This document shows positions 8,974-18,678 of a stretch of 64,000 nucleotides of DNA, piece by piece; within the stretch, counting starts at the first letter, position 1, and each line of letters opens with the position of its first letter. Both the position numbers and the translations under genes were made by a program. The notes below the pieces were generated by a model that worked only from the letters and a program-made list of their open reading frames with translations, was not told the origin of the DNA and ran no database searches. The DNA is from Hassallia sp050875635 (GTDB lineage Bacteria > Cyanobacteriota > Cyanobacteriia > Cyanobacteriales > Nostocaceae), in assembly GCF_050875635.1 (NCBI RefSeq), contig NZ_JBPAOH010000031.1, forward strand, positions 1 to 64,000, in the 5' to 3' direction.

Positions 8974-10410
8974 TTATAAATGAATTTTTTTCCTCACAAA
9001 TAGAAAAGCTTTTTCAGTAACATGTTGAATTTTCATAAAATCTTTGGGCTGAAACATACGAATTACAATTAAATAGGCAATTGCAAAAAGAATTGGTTTA
9101 ATAATTATTGGTAAATAAGAGAAACATATCATCAAGATGACTGTGAAGAAAATTGGCATAAAGCTTGGCTGTAAAATTTTTATCATTGACCATTTTAGAG
9201 CCTTACAACCTACCCACCACCAATAAAATGTCCAACCAATTCCCAATATAATTGCTACAGAAATACTGACTCCAATAATTTTTCCTTGAATTGCTCCAAT
9301 TACAAAACCTATTACGGCTACTGGAGCAATTATTAAGTTGACTTTGGCATTAACTCCCGGACGACCTTTGGCTTGTAACATCGAGCTGATAGCAGAGTTG
9401 ACTACACGGAAGTAAGCAAACACTAACAACCAAGGAATTAATGCGGCAACAGGTATCCATTGTTCGCCAAAAATTAGAGAAATAGCTTGCTTATCAATGA
9501 TTAAAAAGAATAAAGCGTATATGGGAGTAATAAAAACAGCAATTTGCTCAATTACATTCTTGAGAGCATTTTCTTGCTGTTTATCGTCTGTCATTTGCGT
9601 AAAAGCAGACATTCCAATTTGATTGACGACCTGGCTTAAAATTACAGGTAATGCCATTGTCAATTGGTAAGCTAAATTGTAATAACCCAAGCTGGTTGTA
9701 CCTAAGAGTTTTCCAACTACGAAATTGTCAGAGTTAGCATTGACGTAGTATCCCAAACTATAGCCTGTACCACCTAAGGAGTATGAAAGTACTTCTGAAC
9801 AAACTTCTTTGTCTATTTGTAACTGAAAATTCTGTTTAACTTCACGACGGGCAAGAATCGAAGCTATCACCCAAGAAATCATATCTCCGATTAAAAAAGA
9901 CCAGTAGCTTAGTCCGATTAGAGCGCTAACAACGGTAGAAAAAACTCGTGCAATTGAAGCTATTAAGGTTAAATTTGTCAGGCTTTGAAACCGCATCTGG
10001 CTTCTGAGGACTCCAACATAAACGGACTGATAGAAAGACAGCACCAAATTGAAGGCAAATCCAGTTAGAAGCCAAATCAAATCAGGGATGCCAAAAAAAT
10101 TAGCTATCAAGGGAGATGTAGCGATAAGCCCTACTGCTAAAACTAAACCGATGCCAAGACTAATTGTGTAAGTGGTATTTAAATAACGTTTATCTTTGAT
10201 ACCCTTATAAACAATGAATGAAGCAGCAGTATCTTGGGCAAATAAATTTACAAAAGACCAAAAAATATAAGCTACACCAATGACACCAAATTCTGATGGC
10301 AGCAGCAATCTTGCTAGTAGCAAGTTATTAACTAAAGCCAGAAAACGTGTAGCAAAAGCTCCATAGCTTGCCCAAAATCCATTTTTTATTAAGGAATTTT
10401 TTTCCATCAT
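8974..10410 (-). CDS. Wzx-like polysaccharide flippase (MOP/polysaccharide transporter family)
   Basis: 478 residues, hydrophobic throughout, with the arrangement of about twelve to fourteen membrane segments seen in the MOP superfamily. The N-terminus (NGFWASYGAFATRFLALVNNLLLARLLLPSEFG) is the classic start of lipid-linked oligosaccharide flippases, where a first helix is followed by the ARLLxPxEFG turn. It would translocate the lipid-linked repeat unit for assembly by the Wzy-type protein encoded downstream. It lies between a GT2 gene and the GT4 gene on the same strand. The substrate is unknown. Confidence 0.87.
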   Translation of the reverse strand: MMEKNSLIKNGFWASYGAFATRFLALVNNLLLARLLLPSEFGVIGVAYIFWSFVNLFAQDTAASFIVYKGIKDKRYLNTTYTISLGIGLVLAVGLIATSPLIANFFGIPDLIWLLTGFAFNLVLSFYQSVYVGVLRSQMRFQSLTNLTLIASIARVFSTVVSALIGLSYWSFLIGDMISWVIASILARREVKQNFQLQIDKEVCSEVLSYSLGGTGYSLGYYVNANSDNFVVGKLLGTTSLGYYNLAYQLTMALPVILSQVVNQIGMSAFTQMTDDKQQENALKNVIEQIAVFITPIYALFFLIIDKQAISLIFGEQWIPVAALIPWLLVFAYFRVVNSAISSMLQAKGRPGVNAKVNLIIAPVAVIGFVIGAIQGKIIGVSISVAIILGIGWTFYWWWVGCKALKWSMIKILQPSFMPIFFTVILMICFSYLPIIIKPILFAIAYLIVIRMFQPKDFMKIQHVTEKAFLFVRKKIHL

Positions 10411-10451
10411 TTATAATCAGATAATTAGTTAGTCCTCAAGTTCTCTGATTG

Positions 10452-11396
10452 CTAACTAGCTTCATGTAATCGCTTCCGTAGATAGAATAGACTTCGCAAC
10501 TTACGCCTGATATTGGTAGGAAATACCCACATGCCCAAACATAAACAAACATCCATTGGTCTGGGCTTGCCAAATCGAAAAGCTTCGCGCAATAGAGGTA
10601 AAAATGCTTTCCAGTCACCGGCAGCAGCAGCCCGTGAACTGACTTCTCCCAAAATGAAAGATGAATAAGCGCGTGGTGTGACTAAATTTCGGTTGCTTTG
10701 AATCCATTTAAACGAAAATTCCCAACTACCGCTTCTACTCAAACTTTTATGCGTTTCTTCTAAGTGCCAGATTGATAGGACTTGGGGAACAAAATCAATT
10801 TCAACATCTTCTTTTACTGTTACTTTCAATAACCAGTCCCAGTCATGATGTTTTTTTATGAATATATTGAAAGGGAATATTTTTAATAGTTCTTTTTTTG
10901 TGAATATAGTGGAAGTTTGTATTAATCCTTCTCCCTGAAAAATAGTGTTACGAACAAATAGATATTCACTAATGTGTTCTAATTTTTTTGGTTGTCTTCG
11001 GGGCCAAATTTCATCTTCTCGCAAAGTGCAAGCATTTACATAAGAAGAGACTATTGGATATTTAAAAGAAGAAGCCTTTGCAGTTATTAATTGTAATTCA
11101 AGTTTTTGCGGTATCCATTCATCATCGTCATCCAAAAATGCTACCCATACAGCAAATGCAGCATCTACTCCAGCATTACGTGCTACACAAGAACCTTGAT
11201 TTGTTGGTAATTCAATAATTTTCAGTCGGTGGTCGTTAATTTCCGCCAGTACTGCACGAGTTTCTGGATGAGAACCATCAATCACGACAATAACTTCAAT
11301 TTCACTGAGAGTCTGTGCTAAAGCACTGTTTACCGCCCGCTTCACTAACTGGGGTCGTCGGTAGGTTGGTATAACTACACTAACTAAAGGTTCCAT
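10452..11396 (-). CDS. GT2-family glycosyltransferase
   Basis: 314 residues from the ATG at 11396. An upstream in-frame TTG (11423) would add nine residues before the domain and is less likely. The N-terminal GT-A fold is clear: VSVVIPTYRRPQLVKRAV, VIVVIDGSHPET, NQGSCVARNAGVDAA and the DxD-like FLDDDDEWIPQKLE near residue 90-100. The C-terminal part, rich in basic residues (NIRRKLRSLFYLRKRL), probably packs against the membrane. It should transfer a sugar from a nucleotide donor in exopolysaccharide synthesis. It is encoded 41 bp upstream of the flippase gene. Confidence 0.87.
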   Translation of the reverse strand: MEPLVSVVIPTYRRPQLVKRAVNSALAQTLSEIEVIVVIDGSHPETRAVLAEINDHRLKIIELPTNQGSCVARNAGVDAAFAVWVAFLDDDDEWIPQKLELQLITAKASSFKYPIVSSYVNACTLREDEIWPRRQPKKLEHISEYLFVRNTIFQGEGLIQTSTIFTKKELLKIFPFNIFIKKHHDWDWLLKVTVKEDVEIDFVPQVLSIWHLEETHKSLSRSGSWEFSFKWIQSNRNLVTPRAYSSFILGEVSSRAAAAGDWKAFLPLLREAFRFGKPRPMDVCLCLGMWVFPTNIRRKLRSLFYLRKRLHEAS

Positions 11397-11659
11397 AAAA
11401 TCTCGATGATTTACTTTCGTCAATTAACTTCACCAACTTTTATGCTGAATAGCCTTCACAAAATTCATATTGGGGGTATTTCGTGTTTTTAATTATCCAC
11501 TGTAGGAATCTGAAGCCTAGTTAGGCAATTTTTGAGAAACTGCTGATGATTTTGATGCTGGTAAACGCAAAAACTTTGTTGAATACTCGTCAAAAAATAG
11601 AGTCACTGAGGATACTTTATTATTTGAGCTTGTCATACTCTAGCTTTGCTTCGGGATAC

Positions 11660-12604
11660 TTAGCTCTCACCAAGAGAATGCTTAACTGCTATTTTTGCCA
11701 AGGGTGCTAAATACACGGATAGGAGAGTCACCAAAGACCGCACATCCCGATAAAAAATTGACTTGTCGCAAATCAAAGCTTGGTGAATAAAATCACGCGC
11801 TGTTTCTATATCCCCACCCTGAAGGCACAACCGCGCCAAATAGCGGTACATATAAGCGTAAGCTGTTGGTAAAATTGGTTTTATTAACTCTGGCGATCGC
11901 CGATAAGCACTCTGAATGACCTGTTCACCAGAAATCCGCATTTGCACGAGATTAAAAGACAATCCGGAAGGACGAACGCGATAGTAGCATAAAATACGCT
12001 TCTCTCGATAAAAACCCCATTTCTGCGTTGCCGCTATCCGCAACCAAAAATCGACATCTTCCCAACTGCGTAAGTCTTCGTCAAACTCCCCAACCTCATC
12101 CACTAAACATCTGCGAAACACTCCATTAGAACCGTGTCCGACGAAATTTTTGCACAACAAAGCCAACATCAAATTTGAATGTACTGGTTTGCCACTCAAG
12201 CTAATAAGCGTTGGTCGTCCATCGTCGCGAATTGTCTGCGAAGCACTGTAAACCACTCCAACATCAGCATCTCTATCTAATTGAGCGACATGAGTTGCTA
12301 ATTTATCTTTGTGGTAAACATCATCTCCATCCAGCAAGGCAATATATTCACCCCGCGCATGACGGATGCCATAGTTGCGTGCAGATGACAAACCGCCGTT
12401 TGATTTCTGCAATAGTTGAAAGCGTGAGTCTCGCTCTTCAAATTTTTTTACTATAGCTGGGGTATCATCGCTAGAACCATCATCAACTACCAATACCTCA
12501 AAGTCTGGAAAAGTTTGTAATTCTAGTGATATCAGCGTCTCTTGAATGTAGCCGCTAACATTATAAGCGGGGACTACAACACTAACCTTTGGTGTAGTAA
12601 GCAT
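11660..12604 (-). CDS. GT2-family glycosyltransferase
   Basis: 314 residues from the ATG at 12604, chosen because an AGGATC ribosome-binding-like site lies just upstream and because the domain begins at VSVVVPAYN. An in-frame TTG at 12634 would add ten residues. Motifs of an inverting GT-A enzyme are present: EVLVVDDGSSDDTPAI, NGGLSSARNYGIRHARGEYIALLDGDD (split here by function: acceptor loop, then the DxD strand) and SWEDVDFWLRIA. A helical C-terminal region follows. The gene belongs to the exopolysaccharide cluster, 33 bp downstream of the GT14 gene. Confidence 0.88.
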   Translation of the reverse strand: MLTTPKVSVVVPAYNVSGYIQETLISLELQTFPDFEVLVVDDGSSDDTPAIVKKFEERDSRFQLLQKSNGGLSSARNYGIRHARGEYIALLDGDDVYHKDKLATHVAQLDRDADVGVVYSASQTIRDDGRPTLISLSGKPVHSNLMLALLCKNFVGHGSNGVFRRCLVDEVGEFDEDLRSWEDVDFWLRIAATQKWGFYREKRILCYYRVRPSGLSFNLVQMRISGEQVIQSAYRRSPELIKPILPTAYAYMYRYLARLCLQGGDIETARDFIHQALICDKSIFYRDVRSLVTLLSVYLAPLAKIAVKHSLGES

Positions 12605-12637
12605 TATTAAGATCCTTGAAACTCCAAACCACAAAAA

Positions 12638-13576
12638 TTAGCTATAAAATACAACTTTCCCAATTTCCTTATCTAAAAGGTCTAAAATCCTCCTGTCTTT
12701 ACATATGTCGAATTTTCTTGCAAAGTGAGCGTCGCTTTGTATTATTGCATTATAATCATTTGTTGTTAAAATTGCGGGATGCCCATTCCGACTTTGAGAA
12801 AAATCATAGTAGCGCTTATTATCATTACATAAATTGAATAATCCACTATTAACTAATATTGTTTGTAAAAAAGATTCATCGGCTACGCATACTCCTTTGT
12901 AATATTTGACTACTTCTGGATGGCTTTGACAAAATTGGTGCAAATATTCTACACATTTTCTGGATAAAGTAGTAAAGAATGAACCTCCATAAAAAACAAA
13001 GTCTTTAATCAATAATGATAATGCTCTCACACCTAACATGTCATATGCCAAATTTATTCTGACAAAAGGCTGCAAGTAATTTATTATTTTGATTGGTGTA
13101 AGTAATTCCTTGACCCAATTTGGTAATTTTGTCAGGTAATTAATTTTTTTATATCTAAATAAATAACGGCTTGTAGCCTCTTTGATACTCCAATGGCTTT
13201 CGGGTGAAAAAATATTAAAATATTCTATAAATCCATCATAATTAGTTTCGGCTAAAAAATTCTCAATGTTTGATATTGGTTTGATGGGATAATCCTGACC
13301 AGAAAGGTAAATTAACCAATCATAGTTAATTTGGTTATCAATCAACCATTTGATAGCATCCAGATAAGATTGGAGTAGCATAAAATCGCCACGTCCACCC
13401 TTACCTGTTAATACTTGAACGCCAGAGTTTTCTAAAGTTCTCACATCCAATTCACAACAAGAAAAATTATGACTAACAATAACTTGAGCCTCCGGACTGG
13501 ATTTTTTAATAATATCAATTAATCGGTAAATTTGCTGAGGATTTCTATGACTCTGTATTAAGTAACAAACTTTCAT
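12638..13576 (-). CDS. GT14-type beta-1,6-N-acetylglucosaminyltransferase-like protein (Branch family)
   Basis: 312 residues resembling the core-2/I-branching enzyme family (GT14). The start KVCYLIQSHRNPQQIYRLI, the central YDWLIYLSGQDYPIKP motif and the GGSFFTTLSRKCVEYL segment followed by ADESFLQTIL are the usual landmarks, with DES acting as the acidic motif. Bacterial members add branching or side-chain sugars to surface polysaccharides. The gene is more AT-rich than the GT2 gene below it, which may reflect separate acquisition. About 500 bp of non-coding DNA separate it from the GT26 gene upstream. Confidence 0.8.
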   Translation of the reverse strand: MKVCYLIQSHRNPQQIYRLIDIIKKSSPEAQVIVSHNFSCCELDVRTLENSGVQVLTGKGGRGDFMLLQSYLDAIKWLIDNQINYDWLIYLSGQDYPIKPISNIENFLAETNYDGFIEYFNIFSPESHWSIKEATSRYLFRYKKINYLTKLPNWVKELLTPIKIINYLQPFVRINLAYDMLGVRALSLLIKDFVFYGGSFFTTLSRKCVEYLHQFCQSHPEVVKYYKGVCVADESFLQTILVNSGLFNLCNDNKRYYDFSQSRNGHPAILTTNDYNAIIQSDAHFARKFDICKDRRILDLLDKEIGKVVFYS

Positions 13577-14080
13577 GATTTTGCCTAATCAGCTTTTATT
13601 AATGGCTTAAAATCTAGTTAGTGAGACGATAATATTTACTTGCTATGAAGTCAGTTCTTGACAATGAAATTGACATTTAAGCAAGCTTAATATCCATTGA
13701 CTGAAAGGATGTTCGCATAGTAGCTCGGCTTTCTAGCATCGCATACCATCAAAACGTTATTTTTCACTGACTTTGATTTTTTCAATGCACCATAATTAGT
13801 GAGAAGCGAAAAGCTTTTGCACCACTGATTGTGACTTTTTTTAATAACCCGGGTTATGTGCTTTGATGAGCGATCGCTTTCTAGCTAAACAAGGAAATAC
13901 TGAACACTAGCGCCAATTTGGCTACAATTAATACTCTACAAATCAAGATATCTCTCTGGGAATTATTCACTCTTTAATCATGTTTTCTTCTTGACATACA
14001 CACATGCAGTCAACGAACATGCTAATTGGATGATGTAGTGCAGCGCTGAATCAATAAAATGAATATTACCTTCACTCGAA
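13577..14080. other. Intergenic, probable promoter region of the lower polysaccharide cluster
   Basis: No coding frame is credible here. One HIP1 octamer occurs near 13870 and a CCCGGG palindrome near 13847. Because it separates two co-directional glycosyltransferase genes by about 500 bp, a promoter for the genes below 13576 is a reasonable inference, but I see no clear -10/-35 pair that I would assign. Confidence 0.4.
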
Positions 14081-15007
14081 TTATCTATCTACATTTGACG
14101 TGAGTTCTACTCGTAGTGGTGATGCATTAGACATTGCTAAAGCAATATGTAATGCAAAAGCTGGATTTCCTAACAAATAGCGAGCTGCTAAACGTTTTGG
14201 TTCGCGAGTGAGCCGATAGAGCCACTCAAAACCCATATTAGATATAAAATGCGGACAATCACAGACTACTCCAGCCATGCGATCGATAATCGCTCCACCA
14301 AGCATGATGGCATTAACCTGCAAGCTGCTGCGATGCTTTTGCACCCAAGATTCTTGAATTGGCATTCCCATCCCTACAACCAAAATATTCGGCTTTACTT
14401 GATTGATTTGCTCAATTACAGCTTGATTTGCCTTTGGGTCTTCTTTGTCGAAATAGCCGTGATGTCCAGCAAAGCAAACACTCGGATACTTGACTCTCAA
14501 GCGCTCAAGGGCAGTTTGTAAATATTCGGGCTTTGCTCCGAGGAAAAATACTGAAAACCTATGTTTATTGCAACTTTCCAAGACTTTGGGCATTAACAAT
14601 GTGTACGAGGCTCGGTAATCTAAGGGTAAATCCAACCCCATATAAGCGATCGCCTTTAATATTCCCACGCTGTCACAGTTAGCAATTTCTACACTTTGCA
14701 AAAACTCGTAATACCACGGCAATTGCATCGATAAGTTAAAGCTGTGGATATTGTAATTTGCTACAATTATTTTCTTGCCTTCAATACATGCCCTCTGAAC
14801 TGCCTCCACAATTGCAGGGATAGTCATACAATTTATCCGTCGTTCCAATAAATACACTGTAAAAACTGGTCTTTTATTTACAGTAGTCGCATTTATTGCT
14901 TTGTTCTGTGTTATTGCAGATTGAACTTTGACATTGTGAAAATTACGTGGACTTGAGTAAGGATAAACCCCAATCCCACGCAATAATTTACTTACCAATT
15001 GTGTCAT
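14081..15007 (-). CDS. WecG/TagA/CpsF-family (GT26) glycosyltransferase
   Basis: 308 residues. After a poorly conserved ~50-residue N-terminus the GT26 domain begins: NCMTIPAIVEAV, IVANYNIHSFNLS, an NCDSVGI segment bearing the conserved catalytic-region Asp, then FFLGAKPEYLQTALERL, HHGYFDKEDP and ILVVGMGMPIQESWVQ. It ends with GFEWLYRLTREPKRLAARYL, the family's C-terminal membrane-associated tail. Members transfer ManNAc(A) or related sugars onto a lipid-linked acceptor, an early step in polymer assembly. It is the most upstream gene of the minus-strand cluster. The usual NxDGxG reads NCDSVG here. Confidence 0.87.
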   Translation of the reverse strand: MTQLVSKLLRGIGVYPYSSPRNFHNVKVQSAITQNKAINATTVNKRPVFTVYLLERRINCMTIPAIVEAVQRACIEGKKIIVANYNIHSFNLSMQLPWYYEFLQSVEIANCDSVGILKAIAYMGLDLPLDYRASYTLLMPKVLESCNKHRFSVFFLGAKPEYLQTALERLRVKYPSVCFAGHHGYFDKEDPKANQAVIEQINQVKPNILVVGMGMPIQESWVQKHRSSLQVNAIMLGGAIIDRMAGVVCDCPHFISNMGFEWLYRLTREPKRLAARYLLGNPAFALHIALAMSNASPLRVELTSNVDR

Positions 15008-15388
15008 AAGATGCTATTTGATTGTTGAAAAACGGCATCGATTCGGTAGAAACACCCATGCATACATAAGTATGTTACATTATTCTGTAACCGAATTATA
15101 TAAATTTCGTAAATTGTATGTTAAGTTTTTATAAAGATAATAGATTTATCCGGAAAATACGTCTTAAGCCTTGTTAGACAAGGCTTTCATACTCATTTGG
15201 GCATATATCTAAAGTATTATTTTCACTTTTACAAAAGGAAATTGCATCGTATGCTTCTGCAAAATTGTTTGAAAAGCGAGAGTCAGGCAGATTTTTGGTA
15301 GCATTTTATACTAAATCTCAATCATTACAAAATGAAAAGTTCTAAGTGCTGAAATTATGTCCGGGATGGTGTGTACCATCCCCATTTT
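15008..15388. other. Intergenic stretch with a hairpin at the 3' side of pepP
   Basis: No gene is seen. A hairpin (GGGATGG at 15363-15369 pairing with CCATCCC at 15376-15382) lies just past the pepP stop and is followed on the plus strand by a T-run. It may mark the end of pepP transcription, although the T-run is on the opposite side for pepP. Confidence 0.4.
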
Positions 15389-16717
15389 TTATCTTTCTAT
15401 TTCGTCTACTGCTTTGGGAACTCCCGCAGTCAACACTTCATGTCCTGTGGGTGTAACTAATATATCATCCTCGATGCGAATACCAATACCAACCCAACGG
15501 GGGTTTGTTTCTGGTTGGTCTTCTGCCAGTTTGGTGTCTGGAACAATATAAAGTCCTGGTTCTACTGTTAAGACTTGACCTGGTTGTAATATCTGCGGTT
15601 TATCGTCACCATGTTGGTAAACACCTACATCATGGACATCTAAACCTAACCAATGACCGGTGCGGTGCATGTAATAAGGTTTGTATTTTTCTTCTTCGAT
15701 TAATTTGTCAATTTCACCAAAGAGAATGCCGAGTTCTACTAAGCCTTCGGTGAGGACGCGCACTGCTGTATCATGAATTAATTTGTAGGGGTTGCCTGGT
15801 TTTACTTGGGCGATCGCTTGTTTCTGTGCTTCTAAAACAAGTTCATACAGTGTCTTTTGTTCAGCCGTAAATTTACCACCTACCGGAAATGTCCGCGTAA
15901 TATCCGAGTTGTAATAACCATACGCACAACCAGCATCAATCAGCAGCAATTCGTTATCTTGCATTTGCCGATGATTTTCGATATAGTGCAAAACGCAAGC
16001 ATTCACACCAGAAGCGACAATTGAAGGATAGGCAGGTCCGATCGCACCTCGTTTTCTGAAGATGTGTTCGATTTCTGCTTGAATTTCATACTCGTAACGA
16101 CCAGGTTGCGTAAATGCCATTGCGTGATTGTGTGCTTCAACGGCAATATCGGCAGCTTTTCGCATTAATTCTAATTCTACTTGACTTTTTACCAATCTCA
16201 TGCCGTGGATAATTGTGCAAGTATCTTCAATCGCGATTGGTCCGGTACCGCGTTTGGGATAAGTGCGTAGTAAGCTTTGGTAATGTTTGAGGATAGTGTC
16301 GTTGAAAGAGCGATCGCGTCCTAAGTGATAATAAAGGCGATCGGCTTTTTCTAAATACTGCGGCAATTTTTCATTTAATTCGGCGATCGGGTAAGCTTCA
16401 TCCGCACCGTAAATTTCCTTTGCTGCATCCACCCCGCAGCGATAACCACTCCAAACTTCTTTTTCTCTATCCTTCGGTTGCACAAACAATATAAAGCGGT
16501 GTTCTGGGTGATGGGGTGCTAAAACCGCTACCGCTTGCGCTTCGTTAAAACCAGTCAGGTAGAAAAAATCGCTATCTTGGCGATAAGCATATTCTACATC
16601 ATTGTGCATGACTGAAGCAGGCGCACTGCGAAATATCGCAGTCCCATTGCCAATTTTTGCCATCAACTGTTCGCGACGCTGCCGATATTCTGCTTGCATG
16701 GTTACTTGATAACTCAA
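15389..16717 (-). CDS. pepP: Xaa-Pro aminopeptidase (aminopeptidase P, M24B)
   Basis: 442 residues, the usual length for aminopeptidase P. The N-terminal creatinase-like domain includes YRQDSDFFYLTGFNE. The C-terminal pita-bread fold supplies the five metal ligands: Asp in LLIDAGCAYG near residue 260, Asp in NSDITRTFP near 271, His in TGHWLGLDVHD near 355, Glu in TVEPGLYI near 386 and Glu in IRIEDDILV near 415. It removes N-terminal residues preceding proline using two Mn ions, in the cytoplasm. It is a stand-alone gene flanked by non-coding DNA on both sides. Confidence 0.95.
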   Translation of the reverse strand: MSYQVTMQAEYRQRREQLMAKIGNGTAIFRSAPASVMHNDVEYAYRQDSDFFYLTGFNEAQAVAVLAPHHPEHRFILFVQPKDREKEVWSGYRCGVDAAKEIYGADEAYPIAELNEKLPQYLEKADRLYYHLGRDRSFNDTILKHYQSLLRTYPKRGTGPIAIEDTCTIIHGMRLVKSQVELELMRKAADIAVEAHNHAMAFTQPGRYEYEIQAEIEHIFRKRGAIGPAYPSIVASGVNACVLHYIENHRQMQDNELLLIDAGCAYGYYNSDITRTFPVGGKFTAEQKTLYELVLEAQKQAIAQVKPGNPYKLIHDTAVRVLTEGLVELGILFGEIDKLIEEEKYKPYYMHRTGHWLGLDVHDVGVYQHGDDKPQILQPGQVLTVEPGLYIVPDTKLAEDQPETNPRWVGIGIRIEDDILVTPTGHEVLTAGVPKAVDEIER

Positions 16718-17193
16718 ATTCTCGTTGTAAGTACGTGGGCAAAGTCAAACCTAGATATATAAGTTATTGTTTTTTTGTCAAACTGGCAACACAGCTAAGT
16801 TTGATTTGTGTCTTTATATCTACCTACTTATTTTAACTCTTGGCAAGTACGGACTTCATATATCGCGAATGCGCGATTATTCATGACTTGAATTTACAAA
16901 GTCTTAGAATCCCGGTTTCTTTAAGAAACCGGGATTCTCGGGATTCTCGTTTTTCAATGATTTAGGACTGCTATATCTAAGCTAGAGGTTTTTTTGATAA
17001 GTATTTTACAAACTCTAAATCACATAAAGTTCATATATTACTAAAACTTTTATAACTATATAATAGTGTAAAATCGACAATTCATGACACTTGTAAATAA
17101 AACATTAAACAACCAGAAAAGTGTTTAAATAACACTTGAATTAACTTGAATAAAGCAGCTAAAACTTATGAAACTGCGTGATAAACAAGCAAC
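16718..17193. repeat. Intergenic region with the cyanobacterial CCCGGTTTCTT hairpin repeat
   Basis: A divergent intergenic region between pepP and the first VCBS gene. It contains a near-perfect hairpin at 16907-16937, GAATCCCGGTTTCTT paired with its complement around a 1-nt loop and followed by a partial tandem repeat of CGGGATTCTC. A degenerate copy (CCCGGTTTCTTTAATAAATCGGGTTTCTT in two halves) lies at 18538-18565. No gene is seen; promoters for both neighbours should lie here. Confidence 0.6.
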
Positions 17194-18375
17194 ATGTTTT
17201 CAGCTAAAAATCCCCAAAGTGCGACAACTAGTGCATTAACAACAGACATAACTTCAAATACTTCGACCAAAGATGATTTAAATACTTCTTTGAGCTTGGG
17301 GAAAGCCTCACAATCACCGTTAGCGACAGCAAACCCCAATCCTAATCCTTACCTAACCAGTGCAGCGATTGTTCCTGATTTCAACGGTGATGGTAAAGCC
17401 GATAAAGTCTGGGTTAATAGTGCCACCGGTGAAACTCAGGTTTGGCTGATGGATGGTTCAACAGTTACTGAAAAAGGTTCGCTGGGGACATATGACATAT
17501 CCTCATGGAATTACAACATTGCCGATTTCAATGGTGATGGGAAAACCGACTTTTTGTTACACAACAAAAATACGGGTGAGAATGTCGTTGCGCTAATGGA
17601 TGGGACAAAAGTTGCTAGTTCAGCTTCTCTAGAAAACGTTGACCCAGCGTTAACTTCTAGCATTGGCGATTTCAATGGCGATCGCAAAACCGATATCTTG
17701 TGGCATAACAGCCAAACCGGTGAAAATACCATTTGGCAGATGGATGGCACAACAGTCACTTCTTCAACTGTTTTAGATAACTCAGACCCAGCGTTTACTC
17801 CTACCGTTGTTGATTTTGATGGCAACGGTAAAAGCGATATCTTCTTGCGTAACATGACAACCGGAGAAAACAAAGTTTTGTTTATGGATGGCGATCAAGC
17901 CACTCCATTTGATCTTCAATCGCAGGATGCAGCTTGGACTGCTACCCTTGGCGATTTCAACGGTGACTTGAAGACAGACATTTTGTGGCGTAATGCTCAA
18001 ACCGGAGAAAACAAAATTTGGACGATGAATGGTGTCCTCGTTAATGAAGGTGCTGTAAAAACGCTTGATGCCAACTGGGAATCTAGCATTGGCGATTTCA
18101 ACGGTGATGGCAAGACTGATATCTTGTGGCACAACAAGGCATCCGGTGAGAACATTGGTTGGTTGATGGATGGCACAACAGTTAGCAGCGAAGCTGCTCT
18201 ACCGCAATCTAACCCAAGCTCAAAAGCTAGTATTGGCGATTACAACGGTGATGGCAAGAGTGATGTGTTCTGGCGCGATTACCAAACCGGTAACAACACC
18301 ATTTGGACAATGGATGGAACGAATGCAACTGAGACTCCTACGGATGCACTTCCTCCTGAGTGGTATACCATGTAA
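17194..18375 (+). CDS. FG-GAP/VCBS-repeat protein, seven repeats (paralogue 1)
   Basis: 393 residues. After a low-complexity Ser/Thr/Asn-rich N-terminus (~1-60) come seven repeats of about 45 residues, each with an (A/G/V)DFNGDGKTD loop, then ILWHN/RN, TGENxxWxMDGT and a variable strand. The DxNxDG loops resemble integrin-type Ca-binding FG-GAP repeats, and seven units suggest one closed seven-bladed propeller. Repeat 3 has DRK instead of DGK where a HIP1 octamer (GGCGATCGC) sits in the codons. No signal peptide is visible, so its location is unclear. A paralogue follows directly downstream. Function unknown; such propellers usually bind ligands or mediate adhesion. The ATG at 17194 is chosen; an out-of-frame ATG lies 26 nt upstream. 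Confidence 0.8.
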   Translation: MFSAKNPQSATTSALTTDITSNTSTKDDLNTSLSLGKASQSPLATANPNPNPYLTSAAIVPDFNGDGKADKVWVNSATGETQVWLMDGSTVTEKGSLGTYDISSWNYNIADFNGDGKTDFLLHNKNTGENVVALMDGTKVASSASLENVDPALTSSIGDFNGDRKTDILWHNSQTGENTIWQMDGTTVTSSTVLDNSDPAFTPTVVDFDGNGKSDIFLRNMTTGENKVLFMDGDQATPFDLQSQDAAWTATLGDFNGDLKTDILWRNAQTGENKIWTMNGVLVNEGAVKTLDANWESSIGDFNGDGKTDILWHNKASGENIGWLMDGTTVSSEAALPQSNPSSKASIGDYNGDGKSDVFWRDYQTGNNTIWTMDGTNATETPTDALPPEWYTM

Positions 18376-18678
18376 TTCGTAATAAGCGTTTTAACGCTTA
18401 AATTAAGGACTTCAGTCCTGACTGCGAATCTAATTTTCAATTACTGAATATGACTTGTATATCCATGTGGATATACAAGTCATATTTTTTTACTTTAATC
18501 GAAGGTCGCAACAGTGTTTTTTATCTTTGAATAAAAACCCGGTTTCTTTAATAAATCGGGTTTCTTGGCATCTATATTGCTATAGTTGAACAAAACAAAA
18601 ATTTTGGATGTTATAAACTAACAAAACAATCAGAAATAAACAGTTAGAAATAGTTATGAGAACTAGTGAAAAAAATCC
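18376..18678. other. Spacer between the two VCBS genes
   Basis: Contains a TAAGCG/CGCTTA inverted repeat with GGACTTCAGTCC near 18408, the terminator-like hairpin listed separately, and a degenerate CCCGGTTTCTT hairpin repeat at 18538-18565. No gene is seen. Confidence 0.55.
18448..18491 (+). terminator. Rho-independent terminator of VCBS paralogue 1
   Basis: An 18-bp perfect stem (18448-18465 with 18468-18485, ends ATATGACTTG and CAAGTCATAT), a 2-nt TG loop and a run of six T follow the stop codon of the first VCBS gene by about 70 bp. This separates the two tandem paralogues into independent transcription units. Confidence 0.8.

Noticed and set aside
2784..15007. Calling the polysaccharide cluster the heterocyst envelope (hep) island
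   Set aside because: The gene types fit any Wzx/Wzy exopolysaccharide; no hep-specific gene that I can recognise with confidence is present.
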